This document shows, one piece after another, positions 24,495 to 33,073 of a stretch of DNA of 36,451 nucleotides. The DNA lies in assembly GCA_023393375.1 (NCBI GenBank), contig JAEWLI010000024.1, forward strand, positions 1 through 36,451. Direction: 5' to 3'. The notes beneath the pieces are model-generated. The model saw nothing but the letters and a program-made list of their open reading frames with translations, was not told where the DNA came from and ran no database searches. Both the position numbers and the translations under genes were made by a program. Position 1 is the stretch's first letter, and each line of letters begins with the position of its first letter. The stretch comes from Bacteroidota bacterium. GTDB taxonomy: Bacteria; Bacteroidota; Bacteroidia; Cytophagales; Cyclobacteriaceae.

Positions 24495-25721
24495 TTAAGT
24501 TATCTGCACTATATTGGGTATGGATTTTCTGTTTTGTGTTTTTATCGCTTTAACATTTTGACTGATTAATTTCTTATAGATATCAATTAACATTAAATAA
24601 TTTGAATCATAAGAATATTTTTCTTCATAGGTTTTGCGTGCATTATCATACAAGGTTTCTGATTTTTCTTTCTGCATAAAATTCCTAAGTGCTCCTGCTA
24701 ATGAAACTGCACTATTGTTTTTGAAATGTATACCATTATAATTGTCAATCACCAATTCATTAATGTTATCTATATCAGTGGATATAACAGGGGTGCCGGT
24801 TGAATATGCTTCCAGTATAGTACGAGGCATACCCTCATACCAGATAGATGGGAAAACTAGAGCCTTGCATTTTTTCAAATAATTGATAATTTGATCATTT
24901 GGTCTAAATCCTTCATAATGGATATTGGGATGACTTTTAGCCGCGTTGATTACATCATCTGCAAGGGGACCTGTTCCTATTATTTTCAATTGATACTTTG
25001 TATCTATAAATGATTTCAATAAAATGTCTATTCCTTTTTCTTTTGAGAGCCTTCCTATGAAAAGAAAGTAATCCTCTCTTTCTGCCATAGAAGTGTAGCC
25101 AGTGTCGACAACAAAGTTAGGTTTAACAGCAATTTGATGTTCTTTGAGCTTTAAATTTGAATTGATCAGTTTATTTTTGGCAAATTCTGTTAACACAATA
25201 TATTTGGAAATCAAGGTATTCCATGTTCCTAACAGTCTATGCACTAAAATCATCAATGATAAATGAAATGATTGAAGGTATGAATTCCTGTGGCACTTAT
25301 AAATGACACCATGAATGGGGATTTTTTTGGTAACACATAATTCACATACTTTTTCATCCCTTAACAAATAAGCCCCTGAACAGATCAAGCGGTAATTTCG
25401 AACAGTAAACACAATGGGTATTTTCTTCCTTTTTGCTACAAAGAACACACTTGGAGATACGAGATAGAAAAAATTATGTACATGGATAATGTCAGGGCTA
25501 AACTCTTTTATGACCGTTTTCAGGTTACGCACCGTAGTGTTGTTGTAAAACAGTTTATAAGAAAGCTTGAAAAGTGAAATTACTGAATTAATGTTATTAT
25601 TTTCATATACCAATTGCTTGACATCATGACCATGGTCTCTCAGCATCTGGCATTCTATGGCAAAAGAATTATCTTCCCCACCTTTCTCTTTATATTTATT
25701 ATGGACAATCAGTATTCTCAT
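24495..25721 (-). CDS. GT4-family glycosyltransferase with cysteine-rich acceptor segment
   Basis: A 408-residue GT-B protein. The N-terminal half begins MRILIVHNKYKEKGGEDN and has DIIHVHNFFYL, which fits the Gly-rich and His-containing acceptor side of GT4 enzymes. A cluster of cysteines (CSGAYLLRD...CELC...KCHRNS) is a variant seen in some capsule and EPS glycosyltransferases. The C-terminal half has the donor-side motifs: FIGRLSKEKGIDILL, GTGPL, and an EGMPRTILEAYSTGTPVIST segment whose first Glu pairs with the donor phosphate/ribose. It probably adds one sugar to the lipid-linked repeat unit from the cytoplasmic side. No membrane helix is evident. Confidence 0.92.
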   Translation of the reverse strand: MRILIVHNKYKEKGGEDNSFAIECQMLRDHGHDVKQLVYENNNINSVISLFKLSYKLFYNNTTVRNLKTVIKEFSPDIIHVHNFFYLVSPSVFFVAKRKKIPIVFTVRNYRLICSGAYLLRDEKVCELCVTKKIPIHGVIYKCHRNSYLQSFHLSLMILVHRLLGTWNTLISKYIVLTEFAKNKLINSNLKLKEHQIAVKPNFVVDTGYTSMAEREDYFLFIGRLSKEKGIDILLKSFIDTKYQLKIIGTGPLADDVINAAKSHPNIHYEGFRPNDQIINYLKKCKALVFPSIWYEGMPRTILEAYSTGTPVISTDIDNINELVIDNYNGIHFKNNSAVSLAGALRNFMQKEKSETLYDNARKTYEEKYSYDSNYLMLIDIYKKLISQNVKAIKTQNRKSIPNIVQIT

Positions 25722-25873
25722 ATAAGAATATTTAATAAAGAGTTTTTTCTAAATAACACAACAATCTTAAAAACCATATTCCTTAAAATTAATTATATCA
25801 CCCACTAATTGGCCTTAATGTTGTACGAATTTTATTTTAAATATAAAAATGCTTATAATATTATATAAACTTA

Positions 25874-25892
25874 AAAACTGAAAAATAGTTTT
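25874..25892 (-). terminator. Weak candidate terminator after the 25904 glycosyltransferase gene
   Basis: Arms AAAACT / AGTTTT (6 bp, 7-base loop) lie 11 bases past the minus-strand stop at 25904. The tail on the minus strand is A/T-rich but has no clean T run, so this is uncertain. Confidence 0.25.
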
Positions 25893-25903
25893 GTTTTTTT
25901 TCA

Positions 25904-27025
25904 TTAATTTAGGTTGATACAATTACTAATGCCTTGGAAATAGTTTGATACCATATTTTTGATGGTATATTTTTCTTTTGATAATTTACACCCTGATTGC
26001 AGTTTTTCTAATTTTTCCCGATTGGTTAATAATTCAACAACTGCATTACTATAGCTCTCCAGGTTATTTTCTGTAATCACCCCATTGATGCCATTCGCAA
26101 GATAACTTATTTCCGGACTATGGTATGGATAATTAGTAGTGATTATGGGGGTTTGAAGAGCAAATGAATCTACAATGGCCAACCCAACCAAACCTGGCAT
26201 TAACAATACTTTGGAAATTCTAAAATATTTAACACGATCTAATCCAAATTTAGGACCTAAATAGTGTATCCATGGTTTGTTTACAATAATTTCCTTCAGC
26301 ATAGTTAGTTGTTCACCAGTTCCAATTATCAATAAGTGAAAATCCGGTATTTGCTGTTTTATATGATCTGCCGCTTGCAATAAAAAATCTATTCTTTTAT
26401 TAGAGTATATCCTTCCGCAATAGATGGCGATGTTGTCAGATTCAATTCTTAACTCAACTTTAATTGAACTTTCTTTGTTTTCAAAGTTATTATATTCCTC
26501 AATAAGATTACTTGTATCGATAGCGTTCTGAACATCAGTGATTTGATTTTCTGGATAACCCAATTTAGCCAGCTCTTCTTTTACTTGATTGGTATAAGCA
26601 AACCACCAATCAACGTTTTTAATAAAAAACCTTTTAAATTTGTTGCTAAAGCTATTTTTATCGGATTGTCTATTTCTTCCATGCCCCCAAAACGCAAATT
26701 TCATTTTTGAAAATAACCTTGCTATCATCAAATAATATGTGATCAGGTTTTTATTTGACTGTTCGCAAATAACCAAGTCAGCATTTTTTAGATGTGATAA
26801 ACATGGTCGCCAGAAAAGCACAAGTTTGCCTATTTTTATATTTATTGGTTGAATGACTGTACCCCATGAAAAATTAACTTCCCCCTTTCCATTGTCACTA
26901 CCTACTCCATAAATCAATCTGAATTCTACCCCTACCTGATCCAGCTTTTCTTTTAGCTTTTCAAAAAATTCTTTTCTATAGTGAGGGATAATGTTTTGGA
27001 TTATTACTACTTTCTTTTTTTGCAT
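25904..27025 (-). CDS. GT4-family glycosyltransferase
   Basis: The 373-residue GT-B protein has an N-terminal half with MQKKKVVIIQNIIPHYRKEFF, a VFWGHGRNRQ-like acceptor segment (FAFWGHGRNRQS), and a VDWWFAYTNQVKEEL helix. The C-terminal half has IYCGRIYSNKRIDFLLQA and IIGTGEQL, then a short GLVGLAIVDSFALQTPIITT stretch that replaces the common E-G-x-P/S-x-x-x-x-E-A-x-A pattern. The glutamate normally found there is replaced in part by the sequence VDSF, so the donor site may differ from the second GT4 protein. It is separated from the other two minus-strand glycosyltransferase genes by 182 bases, so it may have its own transcript. Confidence 0.9.
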   Translation of the reverse strand: MQKKKVVIIQNIIPHYRKEFFEKLKEKLDQVGVEFRLIYGVGSDNGKGEVNFSWGTVIQPINIKIGKLVLFWRPCLSHLKNADLVICEQSNKNLITYYLMIARLFSKMKFAFWGHGRNRQSDKNSFSNKFKRFFIKNVDWWFAYTNQVKEELAKLGYPENQITDVQNAIDTSNLIEEYNNFENKESSIKVELRIESDNIAIYCGRIYSNKRIDFLLQAADHIKQQIPDFHLLIIGTGEQLTMLKEIIVNKPWIHYLGPKFGLDRVKYFRISKVLLMPGLVGLAIVDSFALQTPIITTNYPYHSPEISYLANGINGVITENNLESYSNAVVELLTNREKLEKLQSGCKLSKEKYTIKNMVSNYFQGISNCINLN

Positions 27026-27100
27026 AAAAAAATTGTTACCGCTTTTAAGCTGCTATTTCTAATTTTTAGCAGATAGTTATTTTGAGTGCGAAAAAGTACA

Positions 27101-27144
27101 AATATCCAATATCAACATCAAATCACCTGTCGATATTGAATATT
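27101..27144 (-). terminator. Long stem after the type IX-associated operon
   Basis: On the minus strand, arms AATATTCAATATC and GATATTGGATATT form a 13-bp stem with one U-G wobble and an 18-base loop, 22 bases after the stop of the OmpA-like gene. A run of A precedes it and the following tail is only partly T-rich, so it may be a 3' stabilising structure or a weak terminator rather than a classical one. Confidence 0.45.
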
Positions 27145-27165
27145 TTTTTTACTAGCCTGCTATGT

Positions 27166-29226
27166 TTACTGATGAGTACCTGAATTATAACCAGTATGAT
27201 AAGTGCTCGTTGTTTGGAGGTTTGTTATTTTAAACTCTACGCGTCTGTTTATTTGTCTGTTTTCTTCAGTGTCGTTATTTACTTTTGGCATTTGTTCCCC
27301 ATATCCAACTGCAGTAAGTCTTTCAGCAATGATACCATTAGTTACTAAATAGTCTTGTATTGCTTTTGCCCGTCTTTCAGAAAGGTTTTGATTATAGGCA
27401 TCAGACCCCATAGAACAAGTATGTCCGGAAATTTCTATATCCATATCCGGATTGTCATTTAATAACTTTAATAATCTATTCAATTCCGGGAATGACGTTT
27501 CTACCAATTCTGCTTTATCAAATTTAAAAAACACATTATTCAATACGATAGGTGCCGATTCCTTTATTGGTTGTAAATACAGGTCTCTTTCTATTTCCAC
27601 ACTTTGACGGATCTCCGACAAATCAATATTTGCGCTAATAGGTATAAAACCCTTCTTTTCGGCAAAATAGCCATATTTATAACCATATGGTAAAATCATT
27701 TGGTATTTTCCGGTCACAGAATCTGAACTGGTCATACCCACTTCTTTACCTGTTTGAAGGTGCTCATACCTGATGATAGCTTTTAATGGTTCCTGCGTAG
27801 CAGCATTTAATACCCTGCCTTTTATCTTCACAATAATATCGGGTCGTTGATATTGTGGAAGGGCTACCCGGTAGATATCTACATTCTCTAAATTTCCTCT
27901 TGAGAAATAAGCAAATTCATCAACCATTGACAAATTAAAGAAAATGTCATCAACTGACGAATTTATAGTGGATCCTAAATTTTCCGGTTCTGACCAATTG
28001 AGCCAGGTGTCGTCAAGTCGTCTTGTAAGATAAATATCGTAACCACCAAATCCATTAAATCCTTTGGATGAAAAAAACAAAGTCCTGTCATCGGCTGCCA
28101 GGTAAGGAGCCGCTTCTTCATCGGCAGAATTAATGATATCGCCCATATTCATAGGCTCAGTCCAGGTGTCATTATCTTTTAAAAAACTAACATATAAATC
28201 TCTACTGCCACGGGTATCGTCACGTTCAATAGCCATGATCATTGCTTTTTGACTATTTGCGAGAAAAAAGTTGGCTCTGGGAGAAGTATTGTAAAAATTG
28301 TTGATAATTGTTGATTGCGGGTCTGTCCATCCAGTGGAGGTTTTTCGGCTAATTGATAATCCAGCTCTCATGTTTTTGCCTTTGTATTCGTTTCCTAGTA
28401 AAACCAGAATTGAATTCCCGTCAGGTGTAATGGAGCTGATGAAATTTGGACCTTTATTGTTTAATGGTTCTCCAATGTTTTTTGCTTTGGTCCATTTTCC
28501 ATTTTCATCTCTCTCTGAAAACCATATGTCTTCATCATCTTTTATTCCACCAATGTTCTCAGGATGATTTCTCCTGGTAAAATACAAAGTGGAGTTGTCA
28601 GGTGAGATTAATGGCCGAAGTTCGAGGTAAGGCGTATTTATTGCATCACTCAAGGGTTCAGGTTCAAAAAAGTCTGTAATTTCATTGGTAACGTTCACAC
28701 TAATTGAAATGGGTATTTTTGAATTTGAAATGCCTATGGCATCAATACCAAAATTATTAAATGCTATAGATGAATTGAAAACCAACTTTATAGCGTAAAC
28801 ATCAAAAGTGGTTTCATCAAAGTAGGTCCGGAATAACCGGCCATTTAATGGTATGATTTTAGGGTTTAAATTTAATAAAAGGTATTCCTTGTCATCTTTG
28901 TCATATGCATATATATGTGAAAGCGCACTTGGATTGTATGACTCGGCGATGGCTATTTGTTGTAAAGGTGTTGGCTTTTCAAAAGCCACTTTAATATAGT
29001 CGGTTCTGTTGCCTGGCTTAGGCATCCATGCATTTGGACTCATTCTTTCACCTACTGAAGTGGTCATGAGGGCATCAGGCTTATTTAAAACCTGGTTAGC
29101 CGAGAATTGGGGAGAAGATAATTGTGAGGAGAACTCGATAACCTTGGTTGCCCATAAAACTTCTTGAGCATTCACCCACCCCGCAGTCAGTAACACAAAA
29201 CCAATATTGAGTAATATCTTCTTCAT
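27166..29226 (-). CDS. OmpA-family protein with PD40-like repeats, type IX secretion-associated
   Basis: The start at 29226 (MKKILLNIG) gives a signal peptide ending near NAQ. The 686-residue product then has an apparent beta-sandwich segment (about 25-185) with a LNKPDALMTTSVGERMSPNAW stretch, a series of WD40-like PD40 repeats (about 200-450; PDNSTLYFTRR and DDRTLFFSSKG are typical), a small carboxypeptidase-regulatory-like domain (about 460-545), and a C-terminal OmpA domain. The OmpA part has the peptidoglycan-binding pattern, with FFKFDKAEL, SGHTCSMG and NLSERRAKAI followed by NRRVEF. It would anchor an outer-membrane or surface complex to peptidoglycan. It is the last of a three-gene operon with PorP/SprF and a large T9SS-type secreted protein. 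Confidence 0.92.
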   Translation of the reverse strand: MKKILLNIGFVLLTAGWVNAQEVLWATKVIEFSSQLSSPQFSANQVLNKPDALMTTSVGERMSPNAWMPKPGNRTDYIKVAFEKPTPLQQIAIAESYNPSALSHIYAYDKDDKEYLLLNLNPKIIPLNGRLFRTYFDETTFDVYAIKLVFNSSIAFNNFGIDAIGISNSKIPISISVNVTNEITDFFEPEPLSDAINTPYLELRPLISPDNSTLYFTRRNHPENIGGIKDDEDIWFSERDENGKWTKAKNIGEPLNNKGPNFISSITPDGNSILVLLGNEYKGKNMRAGLSISRKTSTGWTDPQSTIINNFYNTSPRANFFLANSQKAMIMAIERDDTRGSRDLYVSFLKDNDTWTEPMNMGDIINSADEEAAPYLAADDRTLFFSSKGFNGFGGYDIYLTRRLDDTWLNWSEPENLGSTINSSVDDIFFNLSMVDEFAYFSRGNLENVDIYRVALPQYQRPDIIVKIKGRVLNAATQEPLKAIIRYEHLQTGKEVGMTSSDSVTGKYQMILPYGYKYGYFAEKKGFIPISANIDLSEIRQSVEIERDLYLQPIKESAPIVLNNVFFKFDKAELVETSFPELNRLLKLLNDNPDMDIEISGHTCSMGSDAYNQNLSERRAKAIQDYLVTNGIIAERLTAVGYGEQMPKVNNDTEENRQINRRVEFKITNLQTTSTYHTGYNSGTHQ

Positions 29227-29261
29227 GGTATTAATGATCATATATATTTGTTTTTTTTGAT

Positions 29262-30308
29262 TTAATAATTGACTTTAGGAGGAGCATGTCTGCTCAACTT
29301 ATACTTCATTGAAAACTCATATGCTCCCACTCCTGATTCAAAACGGTTTAGTGAGGTCATGTTCCAATCATAACTAAATCCGAAGCTGAAATTATTTGTC
29401 ATCAACTCTGTGCTTAATATGAAAGAATCTTTTATCCTGTACCAACCCCCAACTCTACCTATTACATTTGAAAACAGCCCATTGTCGAGGGACTCGGAAA
29501 CTCTATAAGATAAAAATGCCCCCATATTAGTTTGATTTTTTGTGTCCTGTAACAGTGTCAAGACATTCAGGGATACACTTGCTTGTCTTGAAAGGCCAAA
29601 CACAATGCCACCATGATATTTGTAAAGTAAAGGCAAAGCTTCTTTATAACCCTCAATTATCGATTGTTCAGGATGATTAACATGTCCTACAGATAATCCC
29701 GAATAAATGGATTGTACAGTAGCTGTGTATTTTCGATTATAAAACCTATAAAATACTCCCGGTGTAATATCCAAAAAGGTCTTGCTTTCAAAATCCAACT
29801 CTGTTGCACCTGGTGCATCAGGATTATAGCCCAGATTAGGATCATATTGAGAACCCCATTCAAATACAGTTGGATCTGTTCTTTTATTAATCACACCTAT
29901 CTGCAACCCAAATGAAATCCGGTTGACATGGCTGGTAGTCAATTGTAAATTATAAGCAAAAGATAAATTGGCACCCTGATTTTTAAAACTTTTATTTACC
30001 CCTGCCACGTCATTATAAAGAGAAATCCCCATACCTCCATTATGAGAAAATGGATATTTATGAATGGTATTGTAGAATGGAAAAATAAACGATGCTTGAG
30101 TAGTAGCATATTCTGATTGTACATTTTTCCATTGGCTTCTATAACTTAGGTTTAAGGTTAGATCTTCTTCGTCACCTATCATTGCCGGATTTAAATAAAC
30201 CGGTGAATTATAGAATTGAGAGAATACCGGATCCTGGGCATTTGCCTTTTCAGTTATCAGGACAAAACTTAAAACTATTATATTCGCTATCAGTAATTGC
30301 TTTATCAT
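29262..30308 (-). CDS. PorP/SprF-family type IX secretion membrane protein
   Basis: The 348-residue protein has a signal peptide (about 1-24) and then the family hallmark QDPVFSQFYNSPVYLNPAMIG (about 25-45). The remainder is a series of amphipathic beta strands with many aromatic residues, which fits the outer-membrane barrel of PorP/SprF proteins. These proteins work with the type IX secretion system and, in type B systems, are encoded beside the large surface protein they help to attach or export. That is the case here: the large protein with a gliding-motility C-terminal domain is 6 bases upstream and the OmpA-like protein is 35 bases downstream, in one minus-strand operon. Confidence 0.95.
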   Translation of the reverse strand: MIKQLLIANIIVLSFVLITEKANAQDPVFSQFYNSPVYLNPAMIGDEEDLTLNLSYRSQWKNVQSEYATTQASFIFPFYNTIHKYPFSHNGGMGISLYNDVAGVNKSFKNQGANLSFAYNLQLTTSHVNRISFGLQIGVINKRTDPTVFEWGSQYDPNLGYNPDAPGATELDFESKTFLDITPGVFYRFYNRKYTATVQSIYSGLSVGHVNHPEQSIIEGYKEALPLLYKYHGGIVFGLSRQASVSLNVLTLLQDTKNQTNMGAFLSYRVSESLDNGLFSNVIGRVGGWYRIKDSFILSTELMTNNFSFGFSYDWNMTSLNRFESGVGAYEFSMKYKLSRHAPPKVNY

Positions 30309-30314
30309 AAAAGA

Positions 30315-32726
30315 TTATTTTACAAGTGTAACCGAACCGGTTTTTTCAATTATTTCTCCATCAAGAAATTTTCCTTGTAGCATATAGGTGTAAACACCTA
30401 ATGCCTGCATTTCTCCATTTCCTTTAGCTTTTCCATTCCAACCAGCTGTTTGGGCAACACTTAAATTTGTGGTTTCAAATAATACATTTCCCCAGCGGTT
30501 TAATATTTTAAACATAAATCCTTCAGTCGACAACCCAGACCCATAAACTTTTACAGTTTGATTTTCAGGGTTTGTTGCCCACGGGCTGAATACATTGGGA
30601 ACGAAAATAATTTTTTTCGTCTCCACTACTTCAATAGGCATTTCGGCAACTCCTGTACAACCTTTTTTAGCGACAATAAGCTCGACTTGATAGATTCCGC
30701 TTTGATCGAAAGTATGGGTGAGCACATCCGCATCCAAATCATTGGTGGATGTGTTGGTGATCGACCATATATAGCTATCCATGCCAGATACTACAGGCGT
30801 AAAGACTACAGGATGATAGGTTTCAGCTTTGTTGGGTCCTGTGAAAGCTGCATTTAAAGGTTCTGGTATTTGTACTAACATCACATCACTTGTAGTTCCA
30901 CAGCTATTCGAAACAGCAACAGAAAATTCTATTTCTCCTTTTTCACCCTCCGCCGGAGTATAAACCGGATTTAAAGAAGCGGCATTGTTAAAAGTACCGT
31001 TTCCTGTTGAGGTCCACAATACAGTTTCATATAGACCATTTACAGACGCCGTTAATGGAATATCTTGTCCAAAACAAATTCCTTCTGGTGCCGATAAGCT
31101 TACTTGTAAGCGGTTATCCTCCACTAAAGCAGATCCAGTAACTGTACCGGTGCAAAAGGCATCTGAAACAGAAATTAATGAAAAATTTCCGGCATAGTTA
31201 ATATCTAAATCTACATTAATGTCTGTGATATTAGATAATACATGTTCCTGAGATCCATCAAAATAAGTTACTTCAAATGGTGCAGTTCCTGTCAGAGCAA
31301 TGTTAATATTTACTTCATCTTCTTCATGACACAAACTTCCTCCACCTGAAAGAATTGCATCAGGCAAATCTTTAAATGCTATTTCCACATATCCATCGTT
31401 CTCTGCAACACAAAACGCATCATTTAAATTGTTAAACTTATACACTCCTGATTCTGTAACATCAATTTTGTATGAAGATGAATTCCATCCAGTCACTTCC
31501 TTCAATAGCTCATCATCTTTTAACAGGTTAAAACTCCATGGGCCATTGCCACTCAAATCTATACTGATGGGAGCTGTTTCGTCACAGGAATTTCCACCAC
31601 CTGCAATCTCTGCAGAAGGAATATCTGCTACTGTAATTGTTGCCTGACCATTACCTGCGCCATCACCGTTTACATCAGAAACACTCACTATCTTAAAAGT
31701 AGTGGATTCTGAGGTAGTAAAAGTATAGATTGGTTCTGAAGTGATAACGGTTGTTTCTTCACCATTACTATTTTTGTACACAATTGTCCATGGAGCAGTA
31801 CCAGTTAGATTAATGGCCACTGTTGATTCAGCATCCGGACCACAGATAATAGCATCACCTGAAATAACGGCAGTGGGAAGTGTAACTGGACATAAATTTG
31901 AAGCTGAACTAATCTCTACTGTTCTGGCTACACTGTCAGGGCCAATTAACGTCCAACTAAATGGGTTTCCATCGAATTCAATAAAAAATACACCCCTGTG
32001 CTGACCTTCAAGGAACTCCTGAGGTTGGCCGGCATTAACTGTTGATGAAAAAAAGTTTTTTTCTCCAACCGGAATTTCAATACTCCTGGTATCTTTATTA
32101 TGGTATCCTAAAAATGCCGTATAGTTTCCGTCATGCAAATCATTGATACACTCCAATTCTGGTACGACTGGCCCTAACCACCCGTGCAGGCTTTCTACGT
32201 AAGTAACATCATATCCGTCATCGGTATATTGAAAAATAGGATTCAGAGGATCAGTCTTATCCACTATTTTTACATATAATATCCATGAAAGTTCTTCCGG
32301 AAATTCAACTTTTGCAGTCCTGCATTTTATTCCCAAAGAATACCAGGTAATTGCATCCTGTGAAACAAAAATTTCAGCTTGTTCCGGCCAGTTTGCACAG
32401 GGACTATAAGTTTGTCCAAATGAAGTTTCATGGATGATCAAGTCTACCCCGTCACCATTTTTTACTGGTGCTGGGAATGCAAGAACAATTTCCCCGGCAA
32501 AACCTAATGAAACAAAATCGTATTGGTCTGTTTCTGGCCCTCCTAGTGCCTTTTCAGCATTAAAGCGACGTGGATCTTTTGGTGCATTTCCAATAAGATA
32601 GCCGGTATCATAAGATATTAATTTGGTGGTGTAATATCCTTCAACAACCTGACCGAAACCCGGGAGGTTTATCGCAAAAAATAACACGATCAAATAAATC
32701 GATTGACAAGTAAATTTTTTAACCAT
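30315..32726 (-). CDS. Large surface protein with gliding-motility (T9SS type B) C-terminal domain
   Basis: The 803-residue protein has a signal peptide (about 1-26, ending LPGFGQ). It continues with an N-terminal domain (about 30-200) that has an ALGGPETDQYD motif and an FVSQDAITWYSLG strand, several Ig/PKD-like repeats with conserved glycines and a cysteine per repeat (about 280-700), and a C-terminal domain (about 705-803) with FVPNVFSPW, LNRWGNVLFE, W-x-G-K and GVYTYML. The last is the CHU_C/gliding-motility-associated type B sorting signal recognised by type IX secretion. It is probably an exported adhesin- or matrix-like protein displayed through the PorP/SprF protein encoded just downstream. 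Confidence 0.93.
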   Translation of the reverse strand: MVKKFTCQSIYLIVLFFAINLPGFGQVVEGYYTTKLISYDTGYLIGNAPKDPRRFNAEKALGGPETDQYDFVSLGFAGEIVLAFPAPVKNGDGVDLIIHETSFGQTYSPCANWPEQAEIFVSQDAITWYSLGIKCRTAKVEFPEELSWILYVKIVDKTDPLNPIFQYTDDGYDVTYVESLHGWLGPVVPELECINDLHDGNYTAFLGYHNKDTRSIEIPVGEKNFFSSTVNAGQPQEFLEGQHRGVFFIEFDGNPFSWTLIGPDSVARTVEISSASNLCPVTLPTAVISGDAIICGPDAESTVAINLTGTAPWTIVYKNSNGEETTVITSEPIYTFTTSESTTFKIVSVSDVNGDGAGNGQATITVADIPSAEIAGGGNSCDETAPISIDLSGNGPWSFNLLKDDELLKEVTGWNSSSYKIDVTESGVYKFNNLNDAFCVAENDGYVEIAFKDLPDAILSGGGSLCHEEDEVNINIALTGTAPFEVTYFDGSQEHVLSNITDINVDLDINYAGNFSLISVSDAFCTGTVTGSALVEDNRLQVSLSAPEGICFGQDIPLTASVNGLYETVLWTSTGNGTFNNAASLNPVYTPAEGEKGEIEFSVAVSNSCGTTSDVMLVQIPEPLNAAFTGPNKAETYHPVVFTPVVSGMDSYIWSITNTSTNDLDADVLTHTFDQSGIYQVELIVAKKGCTGVAEMPIEVVETKKIIFVPNVFSPWATNPENQTVKVYGSGLSTEGFMFKILNRWGNVLFETTNLSVAQTAGWNGKAKGNGEMQALGVYTYMLQGKFLDGEIIEKTGSVTLVK

Positions 32727-32830
32727 TGTATAGAAGTTTATTTGAACTTGAATTTCTAAATCTATAAAATATTTTAGTATTTATGTCAGATTATTAAGCT
32801 TGTTTTACCTCTGACTTTTACAAGTGTCTA

Positions 32831-32838
32831 CAAAAATA
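32831..32838 (-). promoter_or_regulatory. Candidate -7 promoter element for the T9SS-associated operon
   Basis: The minus strand reads TATTTTTG, matching TAnnTTTG, about 105 bases upstream of the start at 32726. A -33 element is not clear. Confidence 0.35.
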
Positions 32839-33043
32839 GTAATTAAGGGATATAATTTATAATAATTTATATAATATTTTTTAAATTATTTTCAAAATCG
32901 CCATTTGATACGTATGTAAGATAAATTTTTATTTTTATTTTTTTAGCAGTTACACCAATTAACCGTTCAATTATATTTTACACCATGAGTTGTTGATTGA
33001 ATATGGATTTAATAATTAGATTTCGAGAATAAATAAATATGGC

Positions 33044-33051
33044 TATTTTTG
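33044..33051 (+). promoter_or_regulatory. Candidate -7 promoter element for lysS
   Basis: TATTTTTG matches the TAnnTTTG consensus and lies 22 bases before the lysS ATG at 33074. The expected -33 position carries TTTCG rather than TTTG. Confidence 0.45.
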
Positions 33052-33073
33052 CCTTCTTTTTAATGATAACAAT

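Larger units (their letters stand above)
32727..33073. other. A/T-rich divergent intergenic region
   Basis: This 347-base gap between the divergent T9SS operon and lysS has no convincing coding frame or tRNA. It holds candidate promoters for both directions and a perfect 6-bp inverted repeat (GTCAGA / TCTGAC, 32785-32815, 19-base spacer) inside the predicted leader of the minus-strand operon. Confidence 0.7.
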
